The notes beneath the pieces were generated by a model. The model worked only from the letters and a program-made list of their open reading frames with translations. It made no database searches and was not told the DNA's origin. From Pyrodictiaceae archaeon (GTDB lineage Archaea > Thermoproteota > Thermoprotei_A > Sulfolobales > Pyrodictiaceae), in contig JAMOSW010000040.1 of assembly GCA_027062725.1 (NCBI GenBank), positions 1-40,569 on the forward strand: DNA of 40,569 bases, given 5' to 3'. Of this stretch, positions 7,908-16,811 are shown one piece after another. Each line of letters starts with the position of its first letter. The stretch's first letter is position 1. The translations under genes were made by a program, and so were the position numbers.

Positions 7908-8855
7908 CTACTTCCTTTGAGCAGCTATGGCGTATAGTATGTCGCGCTCAGTGATTATACCCTTGAGTTTGCCGTCCTCGACAACAAGGAGGCTGCTTGT
8001 CCCCTTCTCGGCCATTAGGGTTGCAGCGTCACCAACGTCAGCCTCGGGGTTTATGGTTACATAGCCTGGGGCTGCAACGACCTTTACCGGCGTCCGGAGG
8101 GCCTCTTCCATCGAAGTTGTCTCGGTGTAGCGGAACACGTCATGGCTGCCGAAGAATCTCACGATGTCTTTGGCCGTTATTATCCCCCAGATGCCGCCGT
8201 TCTCTTCAACTACTGGAAGCCTACGTATACCGTATTTGACCATTCTCTCGGCAGCGTCCTTTATCGTAGCAGAGGACTCTATTGTGATTACATCCTTTGT
8301 CATAACTTCGGACACTTTTACGCCAACCTTCTTCTCTACAAGCTCTCTCACGAGGTCGTGCTCGGTTATGATGCCCCAGATGCTTCCATCGTCCATTACT
8401 ACAGGCACTACGCCGACGTTCTTGAGCACCATTACCTCGAGTATCTTTGGCAGCTTGTCGTATATAGTGACATAGACCGGGTTAGGGTTCATAACTGACT
8501 CCACATGTTCCCGTAGTAGCGCCGAGTAGATGTTGTCCTTGTGCCGGTTCTTGACTATGTTGTAGAGCTCACCACCCCCAAAATAGTTGACCAGATCCAT
8601 CGCCGTAAGCATGCCCTCGAGCTTCTCGCTGTTAGGTATAACTACCGGTAGAGCCCTCACGTTATATCGAGTCATCTCCTCGGCCGCCATGAGTATAGTT
8701 GCTGTCTTCGTCACCGTGTAGACTGGGCGCCTCGCGATTATCTTAGCATCGCCGGGGTGCTTATGGACGCGGTCGCTGAAGTTTGGCATACCGTCACTGC
8801 GTAGCCACCTTATACCCTCAGGCCTCCTAGGCGGTACGATAGCACCACGCCTCAA
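7908..8855 (-). CDS. Four-CBS-domain protein (CBS cluster, gene 2)
   Basis: A 315-residue protein with a 40-residue N-terminal extension and four CBS motifs. The first lacks the usual M-T opening (ARRPVYTVTKTA); the others begin VESVMNPNP, VSEVMTKDV and TPVKVVAAPG and end GIITEHDLV, GIITAKDIV and GIITERDIL. Motifs two and three share a distinctive IWGIIT strand, suggesting internal duplication. TTG start, chosen for GAGGTGA 8 bases upstream. Candidate TATA elements lie at about 8902-8910 and 8940-8950. CBS-only proteins of this kind are common in Desulfurococcales-like genomes, but their partners are mostly undefined. Confidence 0.88.
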   Translation of the reverse strand: MRRGAIVPPRRPEGIRWLRSDGMPNFSDRVHKHPGDAKIIARRPVYTVTKTATILMAAEEMTRYNVRALPVVIPNSEKLEGMLTAMDLVNYFGGGELYNIVKNRHKDNIYSALLREHVESVMNPNPVYVTIYDKLPKILEVMVLKNVGVVPVVMDDGSIWGIITEHDLVRELVEKKVGVKVSEVMTKDVITIESSATIKDAAERMVKYGIRRLPVVEENGGIWGIITAKDIVRFFGSHDVFRYTETTSMEEALRTPVKVVAAPGYVTINPEADVGDAATLMAEKGTSSLLVVEDGKLKGIITERDILYAIAAQRK

Positions 8856-9068
8856 ACCAGCTCACCTCGGGGAATTGGTTACTGTGCCGGAGCACCTACT
8901 GGTATAGCCCCCACGTAGACTCCATAGACAAGGTGCGGGGCATTTATCCTCCTTCCTTTCGCCCGCTGAGGCTTAACCCATAACCCCAGGGCTGTAGGGA
9001 GAAAGGCCCTGCCCGGCGGAGTGGCTGAGCGTTAGATGCAGCGAGGTGCCACCATGCTTCACGCAAAC

Positions 9069-9533
9069 TTACTCCACGCGTTCCCCTTCCCCACCGCTCC
9101 CGCGGAAGTATATGACCTCGATAAGGCTGGGCGCAATCCTAACTATGTCGCTCCTCGTTATGATGCCTACGAGTTTGCCTCGCTCGTTGACTACAGGTAG
9201 GTGCCCTATACCCTTCTGCCTCATAAGCTCCGCGGCTGCGGCAAGGGTGGCATCCTCGAATATCGTCACCGGGTTTCTAGTCATCACTGTCTCAACAATA
9301 GTCTCTGATGGGTCTAGACCACGTGCGACTACCCTTCTAACAATATCGCCTTCCGTAACTATGCCTATTATCGTGCCCTTCTCGTCAACAACAACTACGC
9401 AGCCTATACGGTTCTCAGCCATTTTCCGAGCAACATCTACTATCGTTTCATCCGGCCTCGCTGTAATGACATTGGTTGTCATAATGTCGGATATACGCAG
9501 GCTCTCCGGCTGGCTCAACACACGCACCTCCAT
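9069..9533 (-). CDS. Two-CBS-domain protein (CBS cluster, gene 1)
   Basis: A 154-residue protein with one Bateman module: ISDIMTTNVITA to GIVTEGDIVRRV and VETVMTRNPVTI to GIITRSDIVRI. Both motifs are close to consensus, with the Thr/Ser-x-x-Asp positions that contact ribose phosphate in AMP-binding members intact, so a nucleotide ligand is plausible. ATG start with no clear ribosome-binding site; an AT-rich GTAAAAG about 30 bases upstream on the minus strand suggests a leaderless message. It is the first of four CBS genes. Taw3 lies 57 bases upstream on the same strand. The 213-base gap to the next CBS gene shows no further gene. Confidence 0.88.
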   Translation of the reverse strand: MEVRVLSQPESLRISDIMTTNVITARPDETIVDVARKMAENRIGCVVVVDEKGTIIGIVTEGDIVRRVVARGLDPSETIVETVMTRNPVTIFEDATLAAAAELMRQKGIGHLPVVNERGKLVGIITRSDIVRIAPSLIEVIYFRGSGGEGERVE

Positions 9534-9590
9534 GCTATATGGTGGAGCTACGGGGGCTTTTACGGTATCCTTCCGGGAGCCCCACCAGCC

Positions 9591-10223
9591 CTAAAGAAGG
9601 CCGAGCTGCGTCGCCTTCTCGACAGCTGGAGGCCAGAGGCTTTGCGGCCTCCGGTGACGCAGCGATTCTAGCAGCCGCCGGTTCCGCTCCTTCGCTTTCT
9701 CGAGTATCTCGTTAGCCACTGCAACTATATCTCTAAGCGCCTCTTTACTCACCAAGATCTTGTCCCTGGTTGCGAGCAGGAAGTCCCCACGTATGCCGGT
9801 TCTTAGCTCCACTAGAGGGTACTTCTTTAGGACAAGTATGCCGCTATGCTTGAATCCGGCGTCCCTGGCCGCGGCTAGGAGCTCCTGTGCATCTTCGAGT
9901 GTGCGTGCATGTACGTGGTATATGGGTCCCTGGACGCTGAGCCATAGTCTGCTTGCGCGGCGCTGCCGGAGGATCATCTCTACCTCCTCTAGGTTTATGC
10001 TCGTATGCTTCTTGAATACTGTCATTGTTTCCTCCTTGAGCCATGGATAATTGCTGTCGATTAATGTTATGCGCCCCGAGCAGCTACTCTTCGGGAATAG
10101 ACCTGGCCTAAGGAATATCTCAACTAACACATCCACTATGTCTTCATCTAGGTACCCTATGTGTAGGTCTTCCCACATCCGTCGCCACGCCTCCATTTTT
10201 TCATCTTCCCAGCTGTCTATCAC
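9591..10223 (-). CDS. taw3: Wyosine biosynthesis methyltransferase Taw3 (TYW3-like)
   Basis: A 210-residue member of the TYW3 family, which N4-methylates the tricyclic base during wyosine formation at position 37 of tRNA-Phe using AdoMet. The diagnostic SSCSGRI motif is at 46-52. Further typical pieces are the WLSVQGPIYHVHARTLEDAQ block and the AGFKHSGI segment. The start is GTG, immediately after GGGGTGATAAC. An AT-rich CCTTTATCAAC about 35-45 bases upstream may be the TATA box. Taw1, which builds the tricycle, is elsewhere in the window (32.7 kb), so two of the wyosine enzymes are present but unlinked. Taw2 and Taw22 are not seen here. Confidence 0.9.
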   Translation of the reverse strand: MIDSWEDEKMEAWRRMWEDLHIGYLDEDIVDVLVEIFLRPGLFPKSSCSGRITLIDSNYPWLKEETMTVFKKHTSINLEEVEMILRQRRASRLWLSVQGPIYHVHARTLEDAQELLAAARDAGFKHSGILVLKKYPLVELRTGIRGDFLLATRDKILVSKEALRDIVAVANEILEKAKERNRRLLESLRHRRPQSLWPPAVEKATQLGLL

Positions 10224-10396
10224 GTTATCACCCCAAGCCTAGCCATGAGACAGGGTTGATAAAGGGGTTTACCTGTGTAGGCTGTAGGCCTGGCTTCGGG
10301 GTCCTATAGGGGCGGCAGCGAGGCCGGAACCATACATTACCTGACTTCCCACGAAAATTGTGCATCCATAGAGGTCGTCGCCCCGGGGTGAACACC

Positions 10397-11569
10397 ATGA
10401 GTGAGAACGTGAGTGTGCTTGAACAGCTTAAGCCCATGAGTCCTGGGCAGGAGGAGATGCTAGAGGCGCTAACTAGCGACGACTATGAGATAGTAGGCCT
10501 ATTCGGGCCAACTGGGAGCGGGAAGAGCTTGTTCACGGTCCTCTACGGAATAGATGCAGTCATTAAAGGCAAGTACCGGAGACTGATAATCTCCAGGCCT
10601 GTTGTCGATGTCGTGACCGGGAAGGAGCTTACCGCGCAGGAGCTTGGCGAGCAGTACTACGAGCTAGCGTCTGCATACCTCAAGGACATACTGTCTGGTT
10701 TCGTTGAGTGGGACAAGGTTGCTGAGCTCATAGAGAAGGGCAAGGTGGTGTTTGCTGACACACACTACCTCCGCGGACGCACCTTCGACGACTCTATAAT
10801 CTTCCTTGACGATGCGCAGAACATACCGCCCGAGAGCAGCATAGAGATACTAATGAGGATAGGCCGGAACAGCAAGTTCATAATCGCGGGTGATCCCGTC
10901 TTCCAGAAGCCTCATGGTACTGAAAGAGACGGCGCCACTGTTATGAGGGAGGTCCTGCTCGGGGAAGAGAAGGCCCGTGTCGTCGACCTCGGCCTTAAGG
11001 ACATTGTGAGGCCGGGCGCGAGGAGGGGAATAAGGCTCCTCATAGAGCTTCGGATGAGAAACCGGCCGCTAAACGATGTCGAGAAGAAGGTTGTAGAGGC
11101 AGCCCGAATATATGCGCCGGATGCTGACGTGATAACAGTCGTCGAATTCATTGATGCGAAGAAGCAGTTCGGTATAACTGCCGAGCACGTACCCGATGCA
11201 CTGATAGTGGTGAAGGAAGGCTACCTGGGTCGCCTCGTTGGCCGCGGCGGTGAGCGTATACAGCGTATAGAGGAGGACACAGAGCTCCGCCTACGCGCAG
11301 TCGAGCTGACCCTCGATTTCACGAATATAATACGGGCTATACACCCTGTGAGCTGGATATACAAGCACGTAGTGGATGCAGATTTCGAGGGGCCGTTCCT
11401 GGCTGTCCGTGTCCGCAGCAGCGAGTTCGGCGCCTTCGTGGGCCAGAGGGGCTTCCACGTAAAGTTCCTCGATGCCGTGTTCCGTAAGCTGCTGGGCGTC
11501 GGCGTCAAAGCCTACGAGGTCACCGAGGAAGAGGAACGCAAGAGAAGAAAGAGGGCCAAGAGACGGTAG
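10397..11569 (+). CDS. PhoH-like ATPase with two C-terminal KH domains
   Basis: A 390-residue protein. Residues 20-200 form a PhoH-type P-loop ATPase: Walker A GPTGSGKS (37-44), the PhoH block LIISRPVVD, Walker B LDDAQNIP (137-144, with DD in place of the usual DE), and the sensor segment SKFIIAGDP. A linker leads to two KH-type RNA-binding motifs, GRLVGRGG (278-285) and GAFVGQRG (345-352), then a very basic tail (RKRRKRAKRR). The architecture implies an ATP-driven RNA-binding or remodelling protein. PhoH proteins are linked to RNA metabolism in bacteria, but the archaeal role is undefined. ATG start with GGGGTGA 5 bases upstream. It is divergent from taw3. Confidence 0.82.
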   Translation: MSENVSVLEQLKPMSPGQEEMLEALTSDDYEIVGLFGPTGSGKSLFTVLYGIDAVIKGKYRRLIISRPVVDVVTGKELTAQELGEQYYELASAYLKDILSGFVEWDKVAELIEKGKVVFADTHYLRGRTFDDSIIFLDDAQNIPPESSIEILMRIGRNSKFIIAGDPVFQKPHGTERDGATVMREVLLGEEKARVVDLGLKDIVRPGARRGIRLLIELRMRNRPLNDVEKKVVEAARIYAPDADVITVVEFIDAKKQFGITAEHVPDALIVVKEGYLGRLVGRGGERIQRIEEDTELRLRAVELTLDFTNIIRAIHPVSWIYKHVVDADFEGPFLAVRVRSSEFGAFVGQRGFHVKFLDAVFRKLLGVGVKAYEVTEEEERKRRKRAKRR

Positions 11570-11661
11570 AGGGGGCGTCGACATCTGGCCCCGGCCTCGC
11601 GGATACGTTTTCTCGCACCCCAGTAGGGGGCCTAGCCATGCCTCTCTGAGCGTGTAGGGGC

Positions 11662-12111
11662 ATGGCGAGGGTAAGGTATGTGCGCTCTGTTAGGCTCGAG
11701 GCCGTCATTGCGAGGCTTGTGGAGCTCCTGGCACTGGAGCACGTGAGAATCGACAGGGTGTTCTGCGCGGTAAGCTTCGGCTCGAAAAGCAGAGCGTACG
11801 CACGCATCTGGGGACTTCCAGGCCCTTTTGTTCGTCTAGGTGTCTGTGAGCCGGCCTACGTTGTTGAGCTCATATATGAGAACGTTGCCAGCCTACCTTG
11901 CAGCAAGCTCCTGGGTGTGCTAGTGCACGAGCTTCTTCACATACCGCGGAGTTTCTCCGGCGGTCTCCGCAGCCATGGTGATTGGAGCCGCTGGCACAAC
12001 ATAAGCAGTCTTGTAGCAAGCATAGAGGCTGCTGAGAGAAGACGCCTCTGCCGGGAGACGAGGGCAGCGCTCAGGGAAGCGCTGGAGTACACAGGAGCCA
12101 GGCGTAATTAA
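11662..12111 (+). CDS. Small zincin-like putative metallopeptidase
   Basis: A 149-residue protein with an HELLH zinc-binding motif (89-93) followed by IPRSFSGGLRSHG, where His105 could be the third ligand. This HELxHIP..SGxxRxHG pattern is shared by small archaeal and phage putative metallopeptidases. There is no signal peptide, so it should be cytosolic. Activity is inferred from the motif only; some members may serve as chaperones or be inactive. The start is ATG with GTAGGGG close upstream. It lies 92 bases after the PhoH-like gene and 110 bases before a Cys-cluster protein, all on the plus strand, which may be a loose operon. Confidence 0.65.
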   Translation: MARVRYVRSVRLEAVIARLVELLALEHVRIDRVFCAVSFGSKSRAYARIWGLPGPFVRLGVCEPAYVVELIYENVASLPCSKLLGVLVHELLHIPRSFSGGLRSHGDWSRWHNISSLVASIEAAERRRLCRETRAALREALEYTGARRN

Positions 12112-12221
12112 GGTCTAGGGTATGGTGTGTTATGTGCGAGGCCCGTGGGGCGGTTAGCTGCTGTATCTCGGCAACCGCTCTGACCGTCTGAGGGTGTCAA
12201 CTGCCGGGAGGTCGTAGGGGC

Positions 12222-12935
12222 TTGGCGAAGATCTGGGTGCTCAAAGAGCCCAGGAAGAGGGATAGAGCCTGGAACATCTATGCCCTGAGGGAGGCTGCGA
12301 GGCTCAAACGCTGGTTCAAAGGTGTCTATTACAGTCCACGCCTTGGTCGTCTCCTCGCGGTCTTCAAGCCAACCCCAGGTACGCACATTAATCAACTAGT
12401 GTTTGAGGAGCTCGGTGAAAGTGCGCTTCGAGACGCTTACCGAATGGAGTGCCCCAGTGGATGTAACCGCTGCTGCGTCATACACAGTGGGGCCTTCATG
12501 CTCGACGTAGAGGTTCGAATGCTGCCTCAGGAGCTTAGGGAGATCGTGGAACGCCAACCGAGGGAGAGAATACGGACACCGGGCGGCAAAGTGACTATCT
12601 ACCGCCTTGACACAGAGCCTATGGGGCGCTGTATATTCTTTGACGTTGAGCGGGGAAGGTGCCTGCTTGAAGAGAAGCTCGGTAAAAGCAGTAAACCTAT
12701 CGTATGCCTCCTCACTTACTGCACGGTATTCGCCTCTAGGGGCGGCAAGCGCTACGTGAAGACAGGTTACAGAGTGCTACCTGATGGACGCGTTGAGATG
12801 AACTATAGGGAAGTCAGCGAGAAAGAATGGCGGGCCATGGCGCAGAGAATGGGTAGCGTGTGGCGAAGGTATAGGAGGATACACCGCGCCCTTGCTAGTG
12901 ACGTGGAAGGCGTTGGGGACAGGAAAGAGTCCTAG
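12222..12935 (+). CDS. YkgJ-family CxxCxxCC metal-cluster protein (copy 1)
   Basis: A 237-residue protein with the spaced Cys signature of the YkgJ zinc/iron-chelating family: CPSGCNRCC (77-85), then Cys137 in GRCIFF, Cys147 in GRCLLE, and Cys162 and Cys167 in VCLLTYC. The first cluster is stretched (CxxxCxxCC) compared with CxxCxxCC. The N-terminal 70 residues are basic and may contact RNA or a partner. Family function is not settled; metal binding is the only safe statement. The TTG start has a weak GTAGGGG before it. Its last 4 bases overlap the convergent PAN gene tail to tail at CTAG. A second family member is at 38.4 kb. Confidence 0.7.
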   Translation: MAKIWVLKEPRKRDRAWNIYALREAARLKRWFKGVYYSPRLGRLLAVFKPTPGTHINQLVFEELGESALRDAYRMECPSGCNRCCVIHSGAFMLDVEVRMLPQELREIVERQPRERIRTPGGKVTIYRLDTEPMGRCIFFDVERGRCLLEEKLGKSSKPIVCLLTYCTVFASRGGKRYVKTGYRVLPDGRVEMNYREVSEKEWRAMAQRMGSVWRRYRRIHRALASDVEGVGDRKES

Positions 12936-14143
12936 ATATGCATTACGTTCTGCTCGCTGCTATGCTGTAGCATGTTGTTCTCGACGTAGTCTTGTGTGTC
13001 GTATTGGTAGCGGCGCCGCTTCCGTAACACCTTGTCTATAGCTGCTATAAAGTCCGACATGGATACAGTCTTGGAGCCGCGCCGTATCGCGTTATAGCCT
13101 GCCTCCATCACGATCGCTTTTATGTCCGCTCCTGTCGCGCCTTCGGTCATCTTAGCGAGCTGTAGTAGGTCCACGTCTGGCGCTAGTTTCATCCTGCGCG
13201 TGTGTATTCTGAATATCTCATAGCGGCCCTTCTCATCTGGCGGCGGGACATAGATCAATCTGTCGAACCTGCCGGGGCGGAGCAGCGCCGGGTCCAGTAT
13301 GTCTATCCTGTTCGTTGCCGCTATTACCTTGACGTCGCCGAGTGGGTCGAAGCCGTCCAGTTCAGCAAGCAGCTGCATGAGCGTGCGTTGCACCTCCCTC
13401 TCGCCGCTGGTACCTATGTCTATTCTCTTAGCCGCAATAGCGTCTATCTCGTCTATGAATACTATCGCTGGTGCCTTCCTTCTGGCCATCTTGAAGACTT
13501 CACGTACTATCCTTGCACCCTCGCCGACATACTTGTGGACGAACTCTGAGCCGACCACTCTGATGAACGTAGCGTTGCTCATCGCCGCAACAGCCTTAGC
13601 AAGCAACGTCTTACCGCAACCAGGCGGTCCATAGAGCAGCACGCCTTTAGGAGGCTCAATGCCCACCTCGCGGAACAGGCTAGGCTTCGTCAATGGGAGT
13701 ATCACAGCCTCGTAGAGCTCGCGCTTCTGCTCATCAAGTCCGCCAATATCGTCGAACGTTACGTGCGGCCTTTCGATTACCTCCATAGCCTTTACGTACG
13801 GGTCTTCACGCTCCGGCAACACTTCCACAATCATCGAGCCGCGCTGGTTCAGCGCCACATAGGCGCCGGGCGTGAGTTTTGAGGGATCAACATTCGCTGA
13901 AACTGTTACTACCAGGTTAGGGCCCGTACTGCTCTTCACGACAACTCTGCCGTCGGGCAGCACAGATAGTACTATGGCCTCTATGAGGGGCGGGCTCAGT
14001 AGCTTATCCACCTCAAGGCGGTATCTCCTCAGCTCGCGGCGCAGCTCGGCGCGTTCAGCTTCAAGCTCACGTATACGACGCTCAAGATGATAAATGTAGT
14101 CCCTCAGCGCCTCCACGTCGCCCCCGCTGGGTTCTCTGTGCAT
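12932..14143 (-). CDS. pan: Proteasome-activating nucleotidase PAN
   Basis: A 403-residue AAA ATPase that unfolds substrates and feeds them to the 20S proteasome. Residues 10-48 are a strong coiled coil and 50-110 an OB domain. The AAA core carries Walker A GPPGCGKT (172-179), the pore-loop region FVHKYVGEG (201-209), Walker B FIDEIDA (229-235) and arginine fingers in LLRPGRFDR. Length is normal. The C-terminus ends VMHI and so lacks the hydrophobic-Tyr-X tail that most PANs use to open the proteasome gate; the penultimate residue is His, not Tyr. ATG start, GGTGACGC upstream, TATA-like CCATTATTTAGG at 14189-14199. Confidence 0.93.
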   Translation of the reverse strand: MHREPSGGDVEALRDYIYHLERRIRELEAERAELRRELRRYRLEVDKLLSPPLIEAIVLSVLPDGRVVVKSSTGPNLVVTVSANVDPSKLTPGAYVALNQRGSMIVEVLPEREDPYVKAMEVIERPHVTFDDIGGLDEQKRELYEAVILPLTKPSLFREVGIEPPKGVLLYGPPGCGKTLLAKAVAAMSNATFIRVVGSEFVHKYVGEGARIVREVFKMARRKAPAIVFIDEIDAIAAKRIDIGTSGEREVQRTLMQLLAELDGFDPLGDVKVIAATNRIDILDPALLRPGRFDRLIYVPPPDEKGRYEIFRIHTRRMKLAPDVDLLQLAKMTEGATGADIKAIVMEAGYNAIRRGSKTVSMSDFIAAIDKVLRKRRRYQYDTQDYVENNMLQHSSEQNVMHI

Positions 14144-14188
14144 ACTCTTGCGTCACCACTACCATACTTCCGTGAAACCATGTGAAGC

Positions 14189-14199
14189 CTAAATAATGG
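14189..14199 (-). promoter_or_regulatory. TATA-like box for pan
   Basis: CCATTATTTAGG on the minus strand, about 46-56 bases upstream of the pan ATG at 14143, is within the usual distance once a leader of about 20-25 bases is allowed. It lies in the 191-base divergent gap shared with MBF1. Confidence 0.4.
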
Positions 14200-14334
14200 T
14201 TTACGCCCCAATAACTACTCCTCCCGGGAGGTCCCAGCCGGGAAACTCGGCGCCCCGAACCCCAGGAGGGAACCCGGACAAGCCCACATGATAGTCTCCT
14301 TGGGGCACCCCTACAGCACCGGGGGTAGGAGGTC

Positions 14335-14925
14335 TTGCCTTCTCGCAGACGCGAGGTATTATATTGCGAGATGTGCGGCGCCCCCATAGAGGGCCGCGCT
14401 TACACCATAGTAGTTGAAGGCGTCGAAATGGTTGTCTGTGAGAGATGCTACCGCCGCTACATGAGCCGCGCCGCCAAAGCCAGGACTGATGAGCCGCTGC
14501 GCCTCCGTGTCGCAGGCCCGCGCCGCGAGCAGCCCCACCGCGAGCCGGCTAAGCCCGCTGTGTCCCAGGCACGGCCTACGGCGAAGAGGCCCCCCGCTAG
14601 GCCGCGGAGGAGGAGTAGTGGCCTCGGAGGCATAGAGAAGTACGAGGTCGTTGAAGACTATGCTCAGAGGGTTAGGAGAGCCCGCGAAAAACTAGGCATG
14701 ACCCAGAAAGAGCTTGCAATAAAAGTTAAGGTCGGAGAGAACGTAATCAAGAGGATCGAGGCTGGCACATTGGTGCCTCCGATAGATCTTGCAAGGAGGC
14801 TCGAGCGTGTGCTTGGCGTCAAGCTCCTAGAACCGGTGGCCGAAGAGTTTGAGGAAGAAGAGGGGCCACGACGGGAGGAGTTCTATCTAACCCTCGGAGA
14901 TGTCGCCGAGCTACGCGAGGATTAG
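14335..14925 (+). CDS. mbf1: Multiprotein bridging factor 1 (MBF1)
   Basis: A 196-residue archaeal MBF1. The N-terminus is a zinc ribbon (Cys11, Cys14, Cys35, Cys38), followed by a basic Pro/Arg-rich linker (about 50-100), an HTH_3 helix-turn-helix (RVRRAREKLGMTQKELAIKV and following, about 118-170) and a short acidic tail. Archaeal MBF1 associates with small ribosomal subunits and influences translation, while the eukaryotic homologue bridges TBP and activators. The start is TTG within GGAGGTCTTG, with GGGGGT further upstream giving better spacing. It is divergent from pan. Confidence 0.88.
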   Translation: MPSRRREVLYCEMCGAPIEGRAYTIVVEGVEMVVCERCYRRYMSRAAKARTDEPLRLRVAGPRREQPHREPAKPAVSQARPTAKRPPARPRRRSSGLGGIEKYEVVEDYAQRVRRAREKLGMTQKELAIKVKVGENVIKRIEAGTLVPPIDLARRLERVLGVKLLEPVAEEFEEEEGPRREEFYLTLGDVAELRED

Positions 14926-15026
14926 AGTCTCACGCAGCGCCTCTTATGTGCGGGGATACCGCCCTCAAGCCTCATAGCCGGCTAGTCTTCGGCCTCCCGC
15001 TCTTCTTTTACTACCAAGCCTGCGAC

Positions 15027-15037
15027 GTATATTATAG
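15027..15037 (+). promoter_or_regulatory. TATA box for the hflX-trm56-tfe-methyltransferase unit
   Basis: GTATATTATAG is the best TATA match in the 182-base gap before hflX. It is about 92-102 bases from the preferred TTG start, so the message would carry a leader of roughly 60-70 bases, longer than most here. Confidence 0.5.
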
Positions 15038-15128
15038 GGGTTAACCGGTTCCTCCCCGTCTCCGTAGGCTAGGGTGAGACAGCTACACTCCTTCCCATCA
15101 AAGACGTGTGGGCCGGTGTGGTGGAGCG

Positions 15129-16256
15129 TTGAGTCAGGGGCTTCGCCGTGCGCTACTACTCCTGCCTAGGGGGCTGACGGGCTGGGAGCTTAGGGAGGCC
15201 TATGCGCTTGTAGAGTCGGCCAGCTTTAGTGTCGTCGATATTGTAAGGTATAGGCGGGTGAGTGCTTCCAGGCTTCTAAGCGAGGCGAAGTTGGAGGAGG
15301 TTGCCCGGAAGGCTGAGGCACTTAGAGGCGACGAGGATGCAAGAATAATTGTCTATGACGAGCTTCGGCCACGCGAGTATTTCCGTATCGTGAAGAGGGC
15401 CCGCGTGGAGACTATAGATCGTACTTTGTTGATACTCGAGATATTTGCTCTGCATGCTGGCAGCCGTGAGGCAAAATACCAGATAGAGCTCGCTAGGCTG
15501 AAGCACAGGCTTCCGCTCATACGGGAGGCGGTTAGGCTTGCCAAGATGAGAGAGCTGCCAGGCTTCTTGGGGCCGGGCGGTTACGCCATAGACAAGTACT
15601 ACAAGTATATGGTGTCGAGGATTGCGCGTATAAGGCGTGAGCTGGAGCGGCTGAGGGAGCGGAAGCACGTCGAGCGGCTGAAGAGGAGGAGCGCCGGCCT
15701 GCCGCATGTGGCTATAGTTGGCTATGCGAGCGCCGGCAAAACCAGCATATTCAACAGGCTAACTGGTCTCTCGAAGCCCGCCGGGAGCGAGTACTTTACA
15801 ACAATCTCGCCGAAGGTTCGCGCCGCAAGCCTTATGGGCGTACGTGCCGCGCTCGTCGACACTGTGGGCTTTATCTCCCGCATACCACCCGAAATAATTG
15901 AGGCATTCTACTCGACCCTAGAGGAGGCCGTCAGCGCCGACATTCTTCTCTACGTGCTGGATATCAGCGAGGACGACGCCGCGCTCGCGGAGAAGTTGAG
16001 CGAGGGCCTTGACACATTGAGGAGGCTTGGCGTCGTAGGGACACCGATGGTCATAGCCGCGAATAAGTCCGACCTAGTTGGGGCCGAGGACGCTGAGCTG
16101 GCGAGACGAGTCAGGCTCGTCGAAGCGATGGCCTCATCTGTCTATCCCGCGGTGAGAGGCGTTATACCCGTCTCCGCCGTGACCGGCTCTGGCTTGGAGG
16201 AGCTGAAATGCCGTATAGCCACCCTGCTGAGAGGTATGGACGCGTATACGTGCTAA
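15129..16256 (+). CDS. hflX: HflX-family ribosome-associated GTPase
   Basis: A 375-residue GTPase of the HflX/Obg group, which binds the 50S subunit and splits or rescues stalled ribosomes in bacteria. The N-terminal subdomain and the long Arg/Glu-rich helical segment before the G domain (about 118-190) are present. G1 is GYASAGKT (198-205), G3 DTVGF (244-248) and G4 NKSD (312-315); the TTIS segment fits switch I. The usual GxGETKLE stretch before the G domain is replaced by a diverged [14 protein letters not shown] start at TTG 15129, where GGTGGAG precedes. A GTG at 15108 would add 7 residues. First gene of a four-gene plus-strand unit. Confidence 0.88.
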   Translation: MSQGLRRALLLLPRGLTGWELREAYALVESASFSVVDIVRYRRVSASRLLSEAKLEEVARKAEALRGDEDARIIVYDELRPREYFRIVKRARVETIDRTLLILEIFALHAGSREAKYQIELARLKHRLPLIREAVRLAKMRELPGFLGPGGYAIDKYYKYMVSRIARIRRELERLRERKHVERLKRRSAGLPHVAIVGYASAGKTSIFNRLTGLSKPAGSEYFTTISPKVRAASLMGVRAALVDTVGFISRIPPEIIEAFYSTLEEAVSADILLYVLDISEDDAALAEKLSEGLDTLRRLGVVGTPMVIAANKSDLVGAEDAELARRVRLVEAMASSVYPAVRGVIPVSAVTGSGLEELKCRIATLLRGMDAYTC

Positions 16257-16768
16257 GGATAGGGCATCGACCAGAGCGAGATAAAAGGATAACGACCCAT
16301 GTCGGCCTAGTCGCCAGAGCCTTCGGCGCCAACGGCTTCATACTCGCCGACATATGCGACGAGCATGTTATGGAGTCGCTACGGGGTGTGCTTGAGCGTT
16401 GGGGTGGCGTGATGCACCTCGAATGCGGAGTGTCCGGGCGCCAGTATGTGAGGAAGTGGAAGAGTGAGGGGGGCGAGGTTATACATTTGACTATGTATGG
16501 GCTGCATGTTGACGACGTGATAGGTGAGATAAGAGAAAGTCAGCGACCAAAACTAATAGTTGTTGGTGCTGAGAAAGTGCCTTCCTTCTACTACGAGGAG
16601 GCCGACTACAACGTAGCCATAGGGAATCAGCCTCATAGCGAGGTAGCTGCCCTTGCCGTATTCCTTGATAGGCTCTATGAGGGGCGTGAGCTGCGAATCG
16701 AGTTCCCTGGAGCAAAGCTGCGTATAGAGCCCTCGCCGCGCGGGAAAAAGGTAGTAAGCCTGGAGTAG
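16250..16768 (+). CDS. trm56: tRNA (cytidine-56) 2'-O-methyltransferase aTrm56
   Basis: A SPOUT-class methyltransferase of about 172 residues that makes Cm56 in the T-loop of archaeal tRNAs. The N-terminal signature [18 protein letters not shown] is nearly the family consensus. The trefoil-knot half has [10 protein letters not shown] and [20 protein letters not shown], typical of AdoMet binding. I place the start at GTG 16250, so that the protein opens with the conserved VLRIGHRP and overlaps the hflX stop by 7 bases. An ATG at 16208 would add 14 unconserved residues and a 49-base overlap. Some crenarchaea lack this enzyme and use a guide RNA for the same site; this organism has the protein. 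Confidence 0.93.
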   Translation: MLRIGHRPERDKRITTHVGLVARAFGANGFILADICDEHVMESLRGVLERWGGVMHLECGVSGRQYVRKWKSEGGEVIHLTMYGLHVDDVIGEIRESQRPKLIVVGAEKVPSFYYEEADYNVAIGNQPHSEVAALAVFLDRLYEGRELRIEFPGAKLRIEPSPRGKKVVSLE

Positions 16769-16811
16769 AGTTATACCATCTACAAAGTATCAGGGGGTGC
16801 ACGGGAGAGCC

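Noticed and set aside
15276-15707. 143-codon minus-strand frame inside hflX
   Set aside because: Opposite conserved HflX sequence, with no start signal.
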